From: Merluccius polli
Lineage: Eukaryota; Chordata; Actinopteri; Gadiformes; Merlucciidae
Direction: 5' to 3'
Length of the DNA: 64,000 bases
Assembly: GCA_030340625.1 (NCBI GenBank)
Contig: JAOPHQ010006541.1
Coordinates: 139,001-203,000 of the forward strand
Shown here: one piece after another, positions 34,237 to 46,427 of the stretch
Layout of the letters: every line of letters starts with the position of its first letter
How positions within the stretch are numbered: position 1 is the first letter of the stretch
Notes under the pieces: generated by a model
What the model was told of the DNA's origin: nothing
Databases searched by the model: none
Seen by the model: the letters and a program-made list of their open reading frames with translations, nothing else
Program-made: the position numbers and the translations under genes

Positions 34237-37200
34237 AGTCTGGTCTGAGCCACTACTGAACAGAAGATGTTTGACGTAGCACGAGGAAAGGGCTGCCATA
34301 GCGACCACGCTAGTGTACCTTTTGCCGTACACTTCCTAGTGACCCCACTGACTAGTTGACAGGAAAATAGCTATAGCTGTTACATTTGCCTTTTTCTTAT
34401 ACATGGCCATGATGACTTATCAACCTAAAAAACACAGGCGTCTCTTAGGGATGCTACACCAGGGCAATAGTGGCATGTCAGTGTGATCATCTTGCATGGT
34501 TGGATTTGTGTGCAAGTCAAATTGCTTGATTACTTTATTGGGCCAGTCTGCATACAGAGTTGCTGAGAGATTAAATAATTCTGTGACCCCATAGAAAAAA
34601 AGGCAACCTGCTTTTCTGTGTTTCTGATTCCTAGAGCTACTCTGGACTCTGTCACAGAGTAGCTGTTGTTTTTTTTTAACTTGGTCATGCACCACACACA
34701 TTTTCTATTGATTGCCAAATAACTAAATGTGAACGTAGAAGGAAATACTGCTTTAGAGCACAGCACGGTGATGATGAAAAATACGGCTTCAACATTTGAA
34801 CCTTTGTAACCGATTGTAGAAAATCAGCAAGAGGAAAATAAACAAACAGGGCTAGTTTGTTCCAATGTGGACCAATTGCCTGCCAGACTGAGCAAGGACC
34901 ATTTTCCACCAAACCCCCCTGCTTGTGGTTTAATATTTCCAGACTGCAGTTCTACTCTCTGGTTTTGATGGGGGGAAATCTTTCATTGCCAAATGCAGTT
35001 TTCTCAAAACCGGATCCCGATATCTGCCAGGGCCGTGCGACTACTCGCAGTGATGTCCCATCCCAGAGAGAGATATTTCACACATCTGAGATCACGGTTT
35101 ATCTTTTGCATCAATGATGACATACTGTTACCATGTTTAGAAAACATTTGCCCGGTCTGGCCTGTTGCTTTGCTGTCCCAACTGCACAAACACAGACATA
35201 TCTCATTACATATAATATGGAGCTCATCAGAGGACTGGACAAAACAGACTAAAACAGAATATTTCGCTAAATGTTGTCTTTGTTTTGGATCCTTTCTCAC
35301 AGTTCAATCTTGGTTAAAATCACAGGCATGAAATATAATATCACCAGCACACACACAATGGTGATTCGGTGCTTTGGGGGTGAACCAGAGATCAACTGCT
35401 GCATTTTGATCAGCACACTTTGTGTTGGTTCATATTTGAGAAAGCGTTTTAGATTTGGGTGAATCATTCTTTCTTTTAAGAGTCAAACAGTACTTATCTG
35501 AGGTTTAACAGGAGCCTTAACAGGAAGTTTGCCTTTTAGATTAGTCATGAAAGTCTTTTTTTCCCCCATATTTCCGTTTGCGTATGTAACTCCTGGACAA
35601 AAGCTTTCATCTGTCATTTCCGCCTCTGTGAATAAACCGATTGGGAAAGAATGAATTGACAACAATTATTGCCATGTAGACAACAATTATTGCCATTTTG
35701 TGCCATTTTTAGTTGAGCTGCATTGCAGGACTTGGGCCTTGTGCCTTGGTTTAGTTGTACTCCGGCCAGTTGACGCAGACAACCTTAACAAATTCTTTTC
35801 AAAGCACTTTAGTTAACAACAATATCCCAGCCTCTGCTCGTGTTAAATGTCACACAGTGAACACACAGTGAGATCTATTTTTATCTCATGGTGCTACTTT
35901 TAAATGTGATAACACGATAAGTGACTCTGGTTTGTGCCTGAGTCAAATTTAAGCCTTGGTGACAGCTTCTTGGACACACTCCTCCACTTCCAATAATAGA
36001 CACTCAGAATGAGATGAAATAACTGTGGTTGTGTCTGTACGATGACTGGGCCAGTGTAGAGACACTCAGACCAGCTCACAAGGTAAACTTTGATCAAATC
36101 TACTGACTTCCATGGTTTCCATGACGGTCCCTCCCCACTCCCCCCTACATTGAGGGAGTTTCTGCTGGTGGGGTTAAGAAACCAGTAGACCCACCTTGAC
36201 CCAGTGGATCAGGGGACATTTCCTAGTGGATGTTCACTAAAAGAAAAGTGAAAATGTCATTAGAATTTCATTTCTAGAGAACATTTCACCATTTCTAGTG
36301 TTTCTCAACCCGATACGATGTGATGAAACTGAACAACGAAAGAGAATCATAGTATACCATTTTAGATCAAATGGAAAATAAAGTCAGAATATCGCAGCAA
36401 ACGAGCAAGTATGGATTTTTCAAGTTCACCGGACGGCATGTACCGAAGCCAATTAAGGACAAACTGCACTGCAGGTAGAAGCAGAGGAAGTGGAGAGACA
36501 GAGAGAAACACAAAGCCATGTGATTTCAGGAGCGTTGATTGTGCATTAGCCTGTCACCTCTATACCTTCCGTGATCAATCAAAAGCAAAAGATAGGAACT
36601 ACGTCTCAAAAGGTGGCAAGGTGCCAAAGCTATGGCTCAGTTTGTACTCTCGCCCTCCTCCTCAGGCTCTTAAGCACATACATCACAGTGTTATTGCCTA
36701 TCTGAATGAAAAAGCTGGCTAATGGGCTCCGATTTCACCGATCACTTAGAAAATGCACTGCAGGGACAACATAAGGCAAGGCATAAGTGTTTCCAACAAT
36801 GTTTTTAGCAAGGTTTAATTCATTTTTCAGGTCATTGAAGATGGAAGCCTACGTTTGCTTATGTAGATGGAATGCTCTTTTGTTCCTGTGATTCGTGTGT
36901 TGGCACTAGAGAACAAACAATACATGAATAATTGCATTTTTGCACATTGTATTGTAATGTATTTTATTTTAGGCAAGAGATAAAAGGCAGTTACACTCGG
37001 GTTTGTGTTGTGACCAAGGCTGATTGACCTTTAATGCCCTATATACATTTGGACTACTACTTTACTTACTTTACTGTACATACTTTGACTTCCTCAGAAT
37101 GGCAATACTTTATGATGTATCTTTATTATTTATCAAGTTGAACCAGATCATTCTTGGAGTTGTCAAAGTAGCCCCTTAAGCCATGGTTTGCGGTTGCTAT

Positions 37201-37289
37201 TGTGTTGCTTATGGCTGCATATTGACTGGATATTGGAGCTGTACAGAGAAATGAAAAATGATTCAAATAGGGAAAATTATGTTATGCTT
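34237..37289. other. intergenic, nothing recognised
   Basis: Roughly 3 kb without a supported gene. Open frames of up to 112 codons match nothing I recognise. Confidence 0.35.
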
Positions 37290-37420
37290 GAATGTAGCTA
37301 GCTCAATCGATAGAGAATGGTCTGGGGTGGGGTTAAATTCCCACTAAGAAGAATGTAGGCCTATGCACTCATGACATTGTAGGACACTTTGGATTAAAGC
37401 ATCCACCAAATGGTATATAT
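37290..37420 (+). repeat. tRNA-derived SINE
   Basis: TAGCTAGCTCAATCGATAGA then GAATGG resembles a tRNA 5' half, and GGGGTTAAATTCCCACT the B-box side. The end GGATTAAAGCATCCACCAAA then TGG is the fish SINE tail. Confidence 0.7.
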
Positions 37421-37704
37421 TCATATGTGATTACGGCTATGACGGTAAGGTAGTAAACTCACAGCCAATGCAGTGATGTACTGTGAGAAAACTGGCTGTT
37501 TGGAATGTGATAACCATTCCTTCGGCTGAAATACAAGCTTTTATTGCAGAAATGATTCTCCTCAGCCTTCTTCTTGATTAATACGCTTGTTGCACCAAAA
37601 CACCTCCACCAGGAGATAGGCAAGGCAAGGCAACTTTATTTATATAGCACATTTCATACACGAGGCAGACTCAAAGTGCTTCACATAAAAACATGTCATA
37701 CAAT

Positions 37705-38335
37705 GACGGCTCAGCAGCGGCTACACTTCCTGAGAGTCCTCAGGAAGTACAACCTAAACTCCAACCTGCTGCTGACCTTCTACCGCTCATCCATCAAGAG
37801 CCTGCTGACATACTGCATCAGTGTGGTACGGCAGCTGCACTGTTGCTGCCTCAGCAGAGCCAAAACCATCACCAAAGACAGCTCCCACCCTGGCTTTGAC
37901 CTGTTTGACCTGTTGCCCTCAGGGAGGCGCTACAGGTGCATCAGGACTAAAACTAAAACTTCCCAAAAGCAATAACCACCCTGAACTCTCACCCTGAGTT
38001 CATACATGGACACACAGACTCTTTTCAAACACTAAACACTGTCAAAAAACCTTACCTACTGTGCAATATTTTACAATGTGCAATACTCTTTTTTCAATGT
38101 TCAATAGTCTACAATGACTCCTCAGGACTTAGCAGTGTGCACCTTTCCTCCCGTTTATTTGCCTATGTTTATATTATATTGTATATTGTCTATATTTTCT
38201 TGCCTATGTTTATATTTTATATTTTTATAAATATATATTTTTTCACTGTATTTGGAGTTGGCTTGCGGTAGTCAAGGACTCAAGTTGGCATTGTACATGC
38301 GTATAGTGACAATAAAACACATTCTATTCTATTCT
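37705..38335 (+). mobile_element. 5'-truncated LINE inserted into the larger LINE
   Basis: A plus-strand fragment encodes the end of a LINE ORF2 (AQQRLHFLRVLRKYNLNSNL; LLTFYRSSIKSLLTYC; KDSSHPGFDLFDLLPSGRRY) and finishes with an (ATTCT)n tail. It is flanked by the 7-bp duplication ATACAAT at 37698-37704 and 38336-38342. It splits the 3' end of the minus-strand LINE, so it inserted later. A gap in the coding match after SVVRQLHCCCLSRAK shows an internal deletion. Confidence 0.85.
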
Positions 38336-39493
38336 ATACAATAAAATGAAATAAGAAAATTAGAAAAGAAAAGAATAAAGAACAGTTACAAAAATATATA
38401 AAAGAATAAAAATTAAAAAGTGCAGTAAAGTTAAAAGTGCAATATAGTTAAGATTTAGCAGAAGGCTAAAGTGAACAAACGTTTTTAGTCTTAATTTAAA
38501 AGCAGTCAGAGATAGGGCAAATCTTAAATCTGTCTTGGAAGGACAGAGAGTGGAGGTGTAGGGTAACTCTCAGCAGTTTTATCTCCGTTGTGCCCTTAAT
38601 TGGAGGAAATGATGGCACACCCAGTCTTTGACTTGCTCAATGCGCTGGCACAGCAGACCCATTTGGTGATAGTGTTATATAGATTAAGTGTCGTCAGCAT
38701 AGCAATGGTAATCAGTAATCAATATTATTATTTCAGATGATTAGCCCTAGCGGGAGCATGTACTGGTTGAATAAAGACGGCCCTAGGATTGAACATTGGG
38801 GGACTCCACACTTCACGTTAGTTAGTTCAGATACATAGTTGCCAATGGAAACAAAATAATTCCTGTCTTGTAGATATGACTTGAACCAAATTCAGACTGT
38901 GCCTGAGAGCCCTAACCAGTTTTCCAACCTGTCCAAAAGTATTGAGTGGTCAACAGTGTCGAATGCAGCACTGAGGTCTGATAGCAATTAATATTTAAAT
39001 TTTGCCGGAGTCAGTGTTAAGACGGATGTCATTTACAACTTTAATAAGAGCAGTCTCAGTGCTGTGAAGAGGTCGAATTCCTGACTGGAGGTTATCATAG
39101 CCGCCAGTTGAGGCCAGGAAATTATTAAGTTGCTGGAGGACAACTTTCTCAATGATTTTAGAACGGTAGATTTGCTATCGGTCTGTAGTTGTTAGTGATT
39201 GAGGCATCTAGGCTCCGCTTTTTTAAAAGGGGTTTAATAACTGCAGTTTTCAAGGCTTTTGGAAAATTGCCTGATTGAAGAGAGCTGTTAACTATTTGCA
39301 GTATGTCTATTTCTAGACAGTCAAAAACATTGTTAAAGAAGCTGGTAAGGCATCGAGGCAGCAGGTGGATGGCTGTAGCACGTCGTTATCAACGATCCTG
39401 ACAGCAACTCAATGGATGGTACAATACAATGGGGTGGGTGTGTGTGCATGCATGCACACACACACACACACACACACTCAACACAACATGTGT

Positions 39494-39540
39494 TGAGTGA
39501 CTATATATGCAACATGAGTGCATATATAGTCTATCACTCA
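39494..39540. repeat. hairpin-forming inverted repeat
   Basis: TGAGTGACTATATATGC and GCATATATAGTCTATCACTCA are inverted around a short loop. It lies beside an imperfect (CA)n run (39456-39477). Confidence 0.75.
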
Positions 39541-42180
39541 TTACTCTAACCCCTGACAGCTGCGTCGATTCCCTCAATTGAGCCGCCCCGCCCCCCTTGC
39601 TCACAGCCGCCGCTAAACCACGCCCCCCTCACGCCACAATGGCTTAATGGTTGTGTCACCATTTCTTGTCAAGAGTTTTTGAGTCTATGACATTGAAGCG
39701 TGTCATCATTGCCATGTTACTAGTGTCTAAACAAGGTAGCGATCCAACCTTTTTAGCTTGAAGCGGAAATATTGATGTTGTGTCTAATGCCTTCAATTTT
39801 ATCAGTGAAAAAGGATGCAAACTCGTTGCATTTCTGGGTGGAAAGGAGTTCCGGGGGTATTTGTGTCGGGGGATTGGTCCGTTTATCAACGGCTGCAAAT
39901 AGGGTTTGTGCATTATTAATGTTGCTAATGATATTGGAGAAAAAGGTTTCTCTAGCACTAGAGGCTGTCTTGATAGATGTCATGGTGAACATGAAGTTTT
40001 GTTTTTCGCCAGATGCGTTCAGCTTTCCGGCATCTCTTTACTGGGCTGCTACAGAAGCAACATTTCTCCAGGGTGCCTTTTGCTTACCAGAGATTATTTT
40101 AAGATTAGCAGGTGCCATGACATCTATAACATTCACAATTATGGAATTAAAGTTGTCTACAAGATCATCAGCAGAACATGGGGAGGGAGGTGGTAACATC
40201 AAGATGGCGTTTTTAAAGAGTGCAATACAATATTCATTGATATATCGTTTTTTGATAGTATTTGATTTGATCTGTATGTCAGGAATAAAGGATATATCAA
40301 AGAAAACACAAAAGTGGTCATACAGGGAAGGATCAATCACAGAAATATCAGAAAAACTGAGACCCTTTGTGATAATCAAGTCCAGGGTGTGCCCCTTACA
40401 ATGAGTAGCCCTTTTCACGTGTTGAGCTAGTTGAAATATGTCCAGAATAGCAATAAAAAAAAATGTTATTTCGCACCCTTATCATTCAAATCATCAGTAT
40501 GAAAATTAAAGTCATCAGTTATTACTAGACAGTCAATGGAGATGCTAGACAATAATTCAGTAACGTCATCGAAAAAGTTTGATCTCTGGGGGAACATTTC
40601 AAAACAGCACAAAGGTATTCGAAGGATGGGAAATCACCAAATGAAATCTGTTGACCCTGAATTACATTTTTAAATATAACAGCAACCCCTCCAACTCTTT
40701 TTCCAGATCTACATACATCCAAGAAGTTAAAGTTGAGAGGAGCTGTCTCAATCAGAATAATCAGAGGCCTAGTTGCCTGTGGAGGGGCCTGTGGAGGGCC
40801 TGCCTGCCTGCCTGCGCCCAGGGCATGGGGGGGGGCACAGGTGCCTGGAGTGATGAAGGGCATGGGCTGGGCATCAGATGCAAATCTAGTACCAACAACT
40901 TCCTGTTTCTTCATTTCATCAGTGAAATCATAATGAGTGGAGGCGGTGGAGGGAGATAGGGTGGATCTGGGAGAGGGTGGAGGGGGGGTGTTGTGGCTGA
41001 GGGAGGGTGGCGGGTGAAGGTCGGGTGAAGGTTCCCCCTCCCCCATCGATGGGGGAGGGGGAAGGGGGGTGGCTGCTGACATCGTTGATGGGGGAAGGCA
41101 TGGGCTGCGGTCTACCATTCTTCAAGGCCTGTGGCCTTTGTGTCAGACTGGGGTGGGCTAGATGGGTGGGAAGGCGAGGATAAAAGATTGTCCCTTAATA
41201 GTCCTGAGCCGACCCTGTTTGGGTGAAGGCCGTCTGCTTTGAAAAGATCTTTGCGCCCCAAGAGCAAATTAAAATTGTCAATAAAGTTCCTTCCTCTTTC
41301 ATTGCAGACTCTGGAAAGCCATGTATTCAGTCCAAGAAGACGACTGAACATATTCATTCCCCTATCAGCTGTTGGGAGGGGTCCACTGATGAATGATTTA
41401 ATGTCTAATTTGTCCAGTGTGTCTTAAGAGTTCAGTGAAATCCCTCTTTAACAGTTCTGTTTGTTCTCTGTGAATATCATGTGGTTGATTAACATCACTG
41501 ACTGTTGCACCTGGGAAGCAGCATGTTTTAATCTTATTACCGCGCATGTCCCTGATAGCAGAATCTCCTACAATCAGAGTGTTCAGCTGCTTGCTGTGCA
41601 CGTCCGGGCCGTCTGCCTGGACGTGTCCTAGGTGTTGCGCTTGAAGATCCAAGAGTGGCTCGCCTGCCTGGCGACACATTCATGGTCCGTTTTCGTTTCT
41701 CGTTCTCCGTTTTTTTCCTTTTTCTCGTAGTGGCAGGAATCTGTTTTGTAGCGACAACGTTGGCTTCGGTGATAGGCTGGTCTGACCGGTCCATGCTACT
41801 TCAGTTAGCCTAGGGTTCGGCGTCGAGTGAGCTCGTTGCTTTGCTTTGCCTCTCTGTTTCGGCATGTCAAACTTTGGGAAGGTTACAGTGAAACTTTCAT
41901 CATCATTCAGTTGTGCCTGTGTCTGAGCTAACTCACCGTCCGAGGATGCCATCGGGACTGTATCTTGGTCTTTGTTCCTTTCTAGTACAGTTATCCTGGT
42001 TTCAAGTAAAGTTCATGTCTGTAGCAGTTTCATGCAATCCTTGCAGTTTTCAGTACTTCTTTCAGTACCCACAAGCGGAGGCATTTTAGTGGTGATGCTA
42101 GCAGGCCGTGCTAGTGTTAGTAGGTAACAAATGTGTTCTAGGTAGGTAACAAATCGCGTGGTCTACGATGGTAGTTGAGT

Positions 42181-43780
42181 CACTGTTTTCGCTATTCAAT
42201 GAGACATAAAACTAGGAATAAGTAAAATAAAATAGCTGAAAAAAAAGCGGGGACAAAAAGCAGCGAAAGAAAGAGAAATTAAGCAGAGCGGACTCCTAAC
42301 ACAACCTTCCTTTGCGGTAGTCAAGGACTCAAGTCCACACACAGATACACAAAATGTTCCTTTCCTTTGACGAAAACCCATCCATGAAGTTTCCACCAGT
42401 TTCAAGGACAAAGTTGCAATAAGGAGATAACCCCCAAAGACGAAGAGGGTTAAGGGTGCTGAGAAGACGAGAGGTGCGGGGAACATAAACACAGAGGGAA
42501 TAGAGGAGAGCAAAATAGTGGCAGAGAAGATTAAACATTTTCAGCCTCATCTCCAACTATGGCACAGCTATCACAGTGCCATGACAACAAGGACTCTGCA
42601 CCCAGTTCCTCATTTAAATCTGGTTCTTTATCTAATTGTCCTCTTTCCGTTGTGTGGATGGCACTGATGCCACTTGACAAGGTCATGGTCATTATAGAGA
42701 TATGGCCCCTGCACTCCGGCTGGAGTGTGTTGTTGAATGTTTGATTTGATGACAACGATGAATGTCGTCATTTGTTTGTTGTGATCTTGACCTCTGCTTT
42801 TCAAAATGATCTAATTGCAACGGCTCCGCTGGAATTGAAGGTGGAATTCAAATGGTTCCTGACAAACACAATACTAGTTTTACGATAAATATTGATTCAT
42901 ATATGATGAAGAGATAAGGAAGACCATGAGCTAAGTCAATGAAATATCAGACTAAAACGTATTTCACAAGTAAAAGTGTTTAAAGCCATAGATAACAACA
43001 TTTTTTTCATTTGATATTAACTGCACAGCCAGTTAATGTAAGCTAAATCCTAATTAATGTATCATTAACTAATTAATGGAATACTATTATTTCAAAACTT
43101 GTCTGGCCATTGACACCTTGGTGAGCTGTACTTAATTATAAGAGTTCTATAAAGAAAGTTAACAGATGAGACTTAATTTTAATCTAACATCATCACTGAG
43201 TTCAGAGCTAAAGAATAAAGCAGGTGCTGCAATAAATCTGACCTCCACCAATACTTATTTTAATATTTCCGCAGTGCAGTACTGGGCCCTGTAACCTGAT
43301 AAAATGGCAAGAAATAGGCCTATATTACACTATAGATGATTGATTTGAATGATTGAATGAATGATTACTTTTTTATTTATTCTTTCCCATAGTATTGATT
43401 GAAGAAATACAAGTGGATACAACATTGTATGCCAACATATGTCCACAGTAGTCTTAAATAACTCCACAGGGATTTTTAAACAGATCATTTTGTCCTTGAA
43501 ACTTCTTGATATGGTTTAATAAAATAAAGGGGGGACATGGGGTTTAATCTTGTGCAGACTGCCAGACAGGGAGATAGCTTTAAACCACTTTTATTATGAC
43601 TTACATTGCAAAGAGCAGTCTCTTGAGTGGCTGGGCTATTCAGCTATTATGGAAAAAGAAAAGTTTTTTTTTTTGTTTGCTGTGCAACCTTTAGTTAAAA
43701 GCAAAGCACTTAGCTACATATATACACAGTATATAGTAAAAATAAATAAATATAGTGGTTTATATATGTATGCATGTACT
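42181..43780. other. intergenic, nothing recognised
   Basis: No supported gene. A 74-codon minus-strand frame (42531-42755) has a loosely membrane-segment-like stretch but matches no receptor convincingly. Confidence 0.35.
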
Positions 43781-43849
43781 GTATGTATGTATGTATGTAT
43801 GTATGTATGTATGTATGTATGTATGTATGTATGTATGTATGTATGTATT
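43781..43849. repeat. (GTAT)n microsatellite
   Basis: About 17 GTAT units. Confidence 0.96.
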
Positions 43850-43943
43850 GTACATGGTGGTCTGCTTCTATGATGAATTGCATTAATAAAATTAAATTAC
43901 TTTTCTGGCAAATCAAGCAGATAAAATGGCTCTGCCTGAAATG

Positions 43944-43944
43944 T

Positions 43945-43976
<32 letters not shown>

Positions 43977-43993
43977 AACACACACACACACAC

Positions 43994-44080
<87 letters not shown>
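43944..44080. repeat. (CA)n microsatellite with CAAA interruptions
   Basis: A long CA run interrupted by CAAACAAACA and by one CGCA. Confidence 0.96.
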
Positions 44081-44082
<2 letters not shown>

Positions 44083-45120
44083 TGGTTAAGTCAATTGTGC
44101 AAGGCAACTACCAGCTGGTCAGCAGTGATTTGGAGCGCAGCACAAAGACATGTTGACACTTCAGCAAGCAAACGACTGAACCATTAACCCTTACAGCTGA
44201 TCTACTAATATGTTTTTAATAAGAAAATAGTTAAGTTAACCTTCATAGACCTTGACCTGGAAAATCTGTTAAAAGAAAAATGGCACAAACTGCACACTTT
44301 AAACTCTGCCACTATGGTGATTGGGTTTATTGCAAAGCGTTACTCTGCAATAAAATGAGTGTTGGAAATGTGCTAGTGTTCCCCAGAAGGAATTTTCCAT
44401 AAGCTTTATAGCCCCTCATTGTACAAAAAATGCTTCTTAATGTCTCTGAAGCATTTGGTTTAAACAAACTTTAAGGAGGAAAAGTAAAAAACGTTAGTTC
44501 GGAAAAAAACTGCAATTTCATAATTGGACAATTTAAGTAAAGTATCAGTAATTGTGGTTTTGTTTTTCCCCGTTTTGAAATCCGTCCTAGTAGTAAACAT
44601 TTGAAACATTGAGGATGTGAAATTATATTCAGAGGAAATTTAATTCTGTAATATGATGTATTTCCAAGTAAAATTAGTCATTAGCATAGAACAAAACATA
44701 GTCCTACTAGTCGACTGTGTTGACTGCGTTGTAGGTCGTTGCATTTTCCAGGGCCAACTGTCATTTAACGGTGCATGGTCTTACTTTGACCAGAGGAATA
44801 CCAGAATGACTAGTAAATCCAACCACTAGACAAGCATCCATGAGCATTATTTCCAATAATTCTTGACTTTTTTTACCTATTCGGTGTAAAATATATTTTT
44901 GAAGATATTATTGCTGTCCTTATGACACTCTTTAGCGTTCTTTTAACTCTTACAAAACTGACATAAGATTGTCTTTAATTTGTAACTCGTTCTCTTCATC
45001 TCATATTTTAGGCTTGCTGATAAGCCACAGCCCTGTCAGACATCAACAGCAGTCCCAGACCACAACGTAGACCAGAGCACTTTGACTGCATCTGGTAACA
45101 GCCTGGTGGCGATGTTTATC
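44081..45120. other. intergenic, nothing recognised
   Basis: No supported gene or repeat. Confidence 0.35.
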
Positions 45121-45124
45121 ATTG

Positions 45125-45179
45125 GTGTGTGTGTGTATGTGTGACACACACACACACACACACACCCACACACCCACAC

Positions 45180-45219
<40 letters not shown>

Positions 45220-45261
45220 CGTGCGTGCGTGCGTGCATGCGTGCGTGCGTGTGTGTGTGTG
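45125..45261. repeat. (GT)n-(AC)n-(GT)n compound microsatellite
   Basis: GT repeats switch to AC repeats at about 45144 and back to GT at 45182, then become GCGT units. Adjacent AC and GT arrays are self-complementary and could fold into a hairpin. Confidence 0.93.
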
Positions 45262-45953
45262 CTTGTGCTTTGCATGCTTGGCATCCGACACTTGTCTGTC
45301 AGTTAGAACAATCAAATGGGTATTTGATTGTTGCGAGTCACTTACGGACGTCTGCACTTAGGGGGACGTTGAGCTGTCAGAGAATCAGAGAGAAAATCAG
45401 TCTGTCTTGTTGTCGGGGTTCAGTTTTTTGGTATTAGCTCGTCGCTAGTTGTTAGCTCATTTTCATTTTCTCATTCAAGTATTCTGTCTGTGGATTGTAT
45501 CTGTGGCTTTGCTGGGGAGTTAACTATGCGTGTGTCTCGCTGTGTACTCCCTTGTGTCCTTGTGCGACTTGTGTAGCGATCTGTGGCTGCTTCTATGTTA
45601 CATTTAGTGTCTGTGTCCTCTGTTCTGTGGTGGCTGGAAATGTACCAACACAGGACTGATTGTCTTTGGCAGGACTTCTCTCCAAAGCCATATAACTGCC
45701 ATTGGATTTGTGTAGTTTAGTTTCACAATTCCTAAAGCATGCAATATACAATCTTCATAAAATGGTACACAAAGCGCAAATCTTATTTTGTAAACACTCG
45801 GTTTGTTAGCCATAGCGAAATCAATTGCTGTAATTGCCCGATTGGGATTTCCACAAAAGCATAACCAACAAGCAAATTATAATTATATTTGCTGAAGCAC
45901 AATGATTATACAACTAAACAGACACATTAGCCATCTGGCATGAGAGACAGTCA
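45262..45953. other. intergenic, nothing recognised
   Basis: No supported gene or repeat. Confidence 0.35.
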
Positions 45954-45961
45954 CTTCTAGG

Positions 45962-46135
45962 CAAGGGCGTCAGTTTGGTTTTAGAAGTGGTGGGGAGGGG
46001 GTGCGCGATTGTCAACGGGGGGGGGGGGGGGGGGGGGGGGTCGCAATTGGTTTGCACATTTTTAAAAGTGGTGGGGACAAAATTCAAATTATAAATAGTG
46101 GTGGGGACATGTCCCCCCCGTAATCGACGCCTATG
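45962..46135. mobile_element. small hAT-type MITE with poly-G
   Basis: The 174-bp unit begins CAAGGGCGTC and ends GACGCCTATG (8 of 10 inverted matches), flanked by the perfect 8-bp duplication CTTCTAGG at 45954-45961 and 46136-46143. Inside are a G run of about 24 at 46017-46040, preceded by GCGCGATTGTCAACG, and repeated GTGGTGGGGACA motifs. Confidence 0.87.
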
Positions 46136-46427
46136 CTTCTAGGGGTGCACGATAAGGATTTTTTCAACCGATACAATAACCGATAATTACCTGCTTCTCA
46201 TGGCCAGACCGATAAGTTATTAACCTGTAGTTTGTGACCAACCAACTGACTGATGATAATTGTAATAACTAATAATTGTAAACACAAGTTGCAGTAAACA
46301 CTGCATGTCACTTATAAGATTTGTCGTGTTAAAACTAGGGGTGCAAACGTACTTGAGTAAACGAGAACTCGAAAATCATTTTGTAGTCATTTTTCCGACA
46401 TCTTATAAATACATGTTCTGTTATATT

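Larger units (their letters stand above)
37611..42180 (-). mobile_element. L2/CR1-type LINE, degraded, interrupted by a second LINE
   Basis: Read on the minus strand, the element runs from a 5' region near 42180 to a 3' end AAATAAAGTTGCCTTGCCTT at 37611. ORF1 appears to start at the ATG at 42084 (MPPLVGTERSTENCKDCMKL) and soon hits a stop. Further on come an SGNH-esterase-like part (IVGDSAIRDMRG), an endonuclease part (FKNVIQGQQISFGDF; GHTLDLIITKGLSFSD; YDHFCVFFD), linker sequence (LLSTQKCNEFASFFTDKIEG) and reverse transcriptase motifs (HSTETALIKV; DLSAAFDTVDHSILLDRL; GVPQCSILGPSLFNQYML). The catalytic YADD box lies at plus 38690-38701. Frames are broken in many places, so the copy is dead. 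Confidence 0.88.

Noticed and set aside
42531..42755. 74-codon minus-strand frame with a loosely GPCR-N-terminus-like look (Asn-x-Thr sites then a hydrophobic stretch)
   Set aside because: No prostanoid receptor motif follows and the match to EP3 N-termini is not credible. PTGER3 helix 1 should lie to the right of its last exon.
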